Source: Aquimonas sp964586455
GTDB taxonomy: Bacteria > Pseudomonadota > Gammaproteobacteria > Xanthomonadales > Xanthomonadaceae
NCBI GenBank assembly: GCA_964586455.1
Contig: CAZPHV010000010.1
Coordinates: 1-64,000, forward strand
Length of the DNA: 64,000 nt
Direction of reading: 5' to 3'
Below, piece by piece: positions 60,576 through 64,000 of this stretch. Positions within the stretch are counted from its first letter, which is position 1; each line of letters starts with the position of its first letter. Below the pieces are notes generated by a model. It saw only the letters and a list, made by a program, of their open reading frames with translations, was not told where the DNA came from and made no database searches. Made by a program: the position numbers and the translations under genes.

Positions 60576-63500
60576 TCAACTCGCCGCGCGCCGCTCCGGC
60601 ATTGGCATCGGCTCGGGTCTCTGCAGGCGCAGCTCGACCTCGACGCCGGGGATCTCGCGCAGCAGTCGAGGCAGCAACGGCGTCGGCCGTACCGCGAAGC
60701 CGCCGTCGCCGTACAGGCGTCCGCGAGCGCCGGGGATCAGCAGTTCGATCTGCACGCCGGTCTGGCCTGGGCGATGACTGGCGAGCAGCTCCTCGACCTT
60801 GGCCAAGGCATCATGGCTGCGGTTGTCGACCTTGAGCAGCAGGTGGCGGCTGTGCTTGGCGCAGAGCTCTTCCAGCGTGAGCAGACGTCGCAGGCGCAGG
60901 CTGTAGCCGTCGCCCATGCGGTCTTCCTGCAGGCTGCCCTCGACCAGCACGATCTCGCGGCTCTTGATCAGCGGCGCGTACTGCGCACAGGCCTCGGAGA
61001 ACAGCGCGGCTTCGATCTGGCCGCGGCCGTCCTGCAGTTGAACAAACGCCCGGCTGTCGCCGCTGCGTCGTACCTCGCCGACCACGCCGGCCAGCAGCAC
61101 GCTGGCCTCGGTACCGCGCGCGAACTTGCGCTCCGAGTAGGCCTTGTCGAGGCCGCCCAGGTCGCAGGTGACGACCTGGCCCAACAACTCGCGCCACGGA
61201 TCGATCGGGTGGCCGCTGATGTAGTGGCCGAGCACGCGGTACTCGTCCTCCAGCAGCTTCTCCAGCGGAAACTCGGCGACGCCCGGAAACGTCGGCAGCG
61301 CCGGTTCGGGCGCGGCGCCGCCGATGTCGAACAGCGAGACCTGCCCCACTTCGCGCGCCTTTGCTTGCTGATCGCAGGCGCGCAGCACGTCGGGCAGCTG
61401 TTCCATCAGGCTGGCGCGGTTCTCGCCGAGGCCATCCAGTGCACCCGCGGCGATCAGGGTCTCCAGGCTGCGGCGATTGCGGCGCAGCACCTCGACCCGT
61501 GAGCACAGGTCGTACAGACTCGTGAAGTCACCCTTTGCGCGCGCTTCGACGATGGCCTCGCAGGCCTGCCGCCCCATGCCCTTGATCGCGCCCAGGCCGT
61601 AGACGATCGAGCGCGGCGTATCGGCCTCGAAGGCATAGCTGCTGCGGTTGACGTGGGGCAGGGCGACGTCGAGCTTCATCACCCGGCATTCGGCCAGGAA
61701 GGTCACCACCTTCTCGGTCTTGTCCATGTCGGAGGACAGCACCGCGGCCATGAACTCGGCCGGGTAATGCACCTTCAGCCAGGCGGTCTGGTAGGCGACC
61801 AGCGCATACGCTGCCGAGTGCGACTTGTTGAAGCCGTACTCGGCGAATTTCTCCATCAGGTCGAAGATCGAGGTCGCGGTCTGCGGATCGATCTGGCGTT
61901 CGGCGCAGCCGTCCTCGAACTTGGCGCGCTCCTTCGCCATTTCCTCGGGCTTCTTCTTGCCCATCGCGCGACGCAGCATGTCGGCGCCGCCCAGCGTATA
62001 GCCGGCCAGCACCTGCGCGATCTGCATCACCTGTTCCTGGTAGACGATGACGCCATAGGTCGGCGACAGAACAGGTTCGAGCAAGGCATGCGGATAGGTG
62101 ACGGCAGTTTCGCCGTGCTTGCGATCGCACCATTCCTTGTCCATCCCCGAGCCCAGCGGGCCGGGGCGGAACAGGGCGGCGAGCGCGATGATGTCTTCGA
62201 AGCGGTCGGGGCGTGCGCGTTTGAGCAGCTCACGCATGCCGCGCGACTCGAACTGGAACACCGCCACCGTGTCGCCGCGGGCGAACAGCTCGTATGTGGC
62301 CGAGTCATCGAGCGGGAGTTGGGTGATGTCGAGTGGGCCGGGATTCGGGATTCGGGATTCGGGATTCGTAGCAGCCGGCCGCGCCGTACCGGCTACCGAG
62401 GCCTGTCCCGTGGCGCCAAGGCCAGCGTTACCCTGATTGCGTGCCGTGCCCCGCTCTTGCAAATCCCGAATCCCGAATCCCGAATCCCGGCTGCGGTTGA
62501 TCGCCTTCACCGCCCAGTCGATGATGGTCAGCGTGCGCAGGCCGAGGAAGTCGAACTTGACCAGGCCCGCCGATTCGACATCGTCCTTGTCGTACTGGGT
62601 GACCACGCTGCGCAGCGCGCCCGGCTCTTTCGGCGGCGGTTCGGCGAACAGCGGGCTGAACTCGGTCAGGGGCTCCGGTGCGATCACGACGCCGCCGGCG
62701 TGCTTGCCGGCATTGCGGGTCAGATCTTCGAGCTTCAGCGCGAGATCCAGCAGGTCGCGGACTTCGTCCTCGTGCTGGTAGCGATCGATCAGCTCGGACG
62801 AGCTGAGCTCCTTGTTGTCCTGCGCGGCCTTGCTGCGGCCGAGCGCGTCGTCGAGTGAGACCCCGAGCGTGTTCGGAATCAGCTTGGCGACGCCGTCGAC
62901 GGCGGGGAACGGCAAGCCCTGCACGCGGCCGCAGTCGCGCACCGCCGCCTTCGCTGCCATCGTTCCAAAGGTGATGATCTGGCTGACCCGGTCGCGCCCG
63001 TAGGTGCGCGCCACATAGTCGATCACCTCATCCCGGCGGTCCATGCAGAAGTCGATGTCGAAGTCGGGCATCGACACGCGCTCGGGGTTCAAGAAGCGCT
63101 CGAACAGCAGGTCATAGGGGATCGGGTCGAGGTCGGTGATGCCCAGCGCCCAGGCCACCAGAGAGCCCGCACCGGAGCCGCGGCCGGGGCCGACCGGAAT
63201 GTCGTTCTGCTTGGCCCAGTTGATGAAGTCGGCGACGATCAGGAAGTAGCCGGGGAAGCCCATCTTGCAGATCACGCCGAGCTCGATGTCGAGCCGCTCG
63301 AAATAGCCCTCGCGCGTATGCCCGGGCGCGATCGGCGCTTTCTCCAGGCGCTTGTTCAGGCCCTCATGCGCGCTGCTGTGGATCCAGCTGTCCAGGGTGT
63401 GTTCGGAGGGCACCGGAAACGCCGGCAGGAAGTAGGTGCCCAGGCGCAGTTCGAGGTTGCAGCGGCGGGCGAGCTCCAGCGTGTTGTCGAGCGCGGCCGG

Positions 63501-64000
63501 CAGGTCGGCGAACAGCGCGCTCATCTCGTCCGACGACTTCAGGTACTGCTGATCCGAATACTCACGCGGGCGCCGCGGGTCGCCCAGCACGCGGCCGGTC
63601 GCGATGCAGACGCGGGCCTCGTGGGCCTCGTAGTCTTCGGCTTCGAGAAAGCGCACGTCGTTGCTGGCGACCACGCCCAAACCGTGGCGGATCGCGAGAT
63701 CGCAGGCGCCGGCGATGAAGTCTTCCTCGCCATCGCGACGGGTGCGCACCAGCTCCAGATACAGGCGATCGTCGAAACACTGCTGCAGTTCGTTGATGCG
63801 CGCCTCGGCCAGCTCGGGCTTGCCCTCGCGCAGCAGTTGTCCGATGTCGCTGCCGGGCCCCGCCAGCGCGAACAGGCCGCCGGCGTGTTCCTGCAGCCAT
63901 TGCGGGCGCACGCAGACGTGGTCGCCCTGGTGGCCGTCGAGAAAGGCGCGAGAGAGCAGGCGCGAGAGGTTCAGATAGCCCTCGCGGTTGCGGCACAGCA
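60576..64000 (-). CDS. dnaE: DNA polymerase III alpha subunit, 5' end beyond window
   Basis: About 1140 residues of the replicative polymerase are visible; the N-terminal 80-100 (start of the PHP domain) lie past position 64000. In order: PHP domain, palm with catalytic PDFDIDF and KFDFLGLRTL (three Asp), fingers with AVFQFESRGM and YGVIVYQEQVMQIAQVL, RRAMGKKKPEEM, helix-hairpin region and the C-terminal OB fold (LLAGVVGEVRRSGD). Between AVKAINR and LDITQLPLDD there is a 51-codon in-frame insert made of a heptad-bounded repeat (62338-62490), absent from typical DnaE. The terminal clamp-binding region looks intact. Confidence 0.95.
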   Translation of the reverse strand, partial: LCRNREGYLNLSRLLSRAFLDGHQGDHVCVRPQWLQEHAGGLFALAGPGSDIGQLLREGKPELAEARINELQQCFDDRLYLELVRTRRDGEEDFIAGACDLAIRHGLGVVASNDVRFLEAEDYEAHEARVCIATGRVLGDPRRPREYSDQQYLKSSDEMSALFADLPAALDNTLELARRCNLELRLGTYFLPAFPVPSEHTLDSWIHSSAHEGLNKRLEKAPIAPGHTREGYFERLDIELGVICKMGFPGYFLIVADFINWAKQNDIPVGPGRGSGAGSLVAWALGITDLDPIPYDLLFERFLNPERVSMPDFDIDFCMDRRDEVIDYVARTYGRDRVSQIITFGTMAAKAAVRDCGRVQGLPFPAVDGVAKLIPNTLGVSLDDALGRSKAAQDNKELSSSELIDRYQHEDEVRDLLDLALKLEDLTRNAGKHAGGVVIAPEPLTEFSPLFAEPPPKEPGALRSVVTQYDKDDVESAGLVKFDFLGLRTLTIIDWAVKAINRSRDSGFGIRDLQERGTARNQGNAGLGATGQASVAGTARPAATNPESRIPNPGPLDITQLPLDDSATYELFARGDTVAVFQFESRGMRELLKRARPDRFEDIIALAALFRPGPLGSGMDKEWCDRKHGETAVTYPHALLEPVLSPTYGVIVYQEQVMQIAQVLAGYTLGGADMLRRAMGKKKPEEMAKERAKFEDGCAERQIDPQTATSIFDLMEKFAEYGFNKSHSAAYALVAYQTAWLKVHYPAEFMAAVLSSDMDKTEKVVTFLAECRVMKLDVALPHVNRSSYAFEADTPRSIVYGLGAIKGMGRQACEAIVEARAKGDFTSLYDLCSRVEVLRRNRRSLETLIAAGALDGLGENRASLMEQLPDVLRACDQQAKAREVGQVSLFDIGGAAPEPALPTFPGVAEFPLEKLLEDEYRVLGHYISGHPIDPWRELLGQVVTCDLGGLDKAYSERKFARGTEASVLLAGVVGEVRRSGDSRAFVQLQDGRGQIEAALFSEACAQYAPLIKSREIVLVEGSLQEDRMGDGYSLRLRRLLTLEELCAKHSRHLLLKVDNRSHDALAKVEELLASHRPGQTGVQIELLIPGARGRLYGDGGFAVRPTPLLPRLLREIPGVEVELRLQRPEPMPMPERRAAS
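62338..62490. repeat. Heptad-bounded inverted-repeat element inside dnaE
   Basis: Four GGGATTC units (62340-62367) at one end and four inverted units (62461-62488) at the other form 29-bp ends, CCGGGATTCGGGATTC..., that match except for one base. The 153 bp are divisible by three and translate on the dnaE strand to about 51 residues beginning SRDSGFGIRD and ending NPESRIPNPG. The reading frame of dnaE is kept on both sides. Confidence 0.93.

Overview
This is a high-GC chromosomal window whose protein families and gene orders fit a gammaproteobacterium of the order Lysobacterales (Xanthomonadales). Pointers are miaB-phoH-ybeY, pncC-recA-recX, a three-gene pntAA-pntAB-pntB transhydrogenase, an NAD-type isocitrate dehydrogenase, a Cys-type intracellular PHB depolymerase, a signal-less BtuF-like protein behind pdxH, and many short palindromic intergenic repeats. 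A run of exactly 100 N (17022-17121) shows this is a scaffolded draft. No plasmid, complete prophage or CRISPR array is present.

Layout. 51-4833: ubiE, an ElaA-type acetyltransferase, a secreted truncated haemoglobin with a DUF3034 outer-membrane protein, a small Rieske protein and a small membrane protein. 5750-13948: the most coherent accessory locus. It has a secreted cyanophycinase-family hydrolase, divergent from a TonB-dependent receptor, a YfcC-type transporter and an isoaspartyl dipeptidase. Together these could degrade cyanophycin or other beta-aspartyl peptides outside the cell, import the products and split them. 14195-23454: S9 peptidase, FAH-family hydrolase, PYROXD2-like oxidoreductase, NUDIX enzyme, secreted beta-propeller, 5'-3' exonuclease and nitroreductase. 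23656-29362: DUF1631 protein and the pnt operon. 29527-35925: TPR protein, rmlB/rmlA/rmlC for dTDP-rhamnose precursors (no rmlD here), then miaB-phoH-ybeY. 36243-39609: arsR-arsH and pncC-recA-recX. 39672-48467: two secreted proteins sharing a beta-rich module (one a zinc protease), isocitrate dehydrogenase, thiD, a FadL-like barrel and RNase T. 48616-64000: M24 peptidase, PP2C phosphatase, tRNA-Ser(CGA) with a dead integrase remnant beside it, DUF2062 protein, redoxin, DsbD, PdxH, BtuF-like protein, PHB depolymerase, two uncharacterised envelope proteins and dnaE, cut by the window end.

The most unusual layer is the small repeats. A family of about 165 bp with inverted ends reading CTAGCAGCCTGTCGG occurs four times in one orientation, and twice its terminal CTAG supplies the stop codon of a neighbouring gene. 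A second class, bounded by inverted 7-bp GGGATTC arrays, sits once between two convergent genes and supplies both their stop codons, and once in frame inside dnaE, adding about 51 residues to the polymerase. Other 7-bp arrays lie at the 3' end of the Rieske gene, behind pntB and against the assembly gap. There are also 67-bp, 37-bp and 11-bp tandem arrays and several REP-like palindromes.
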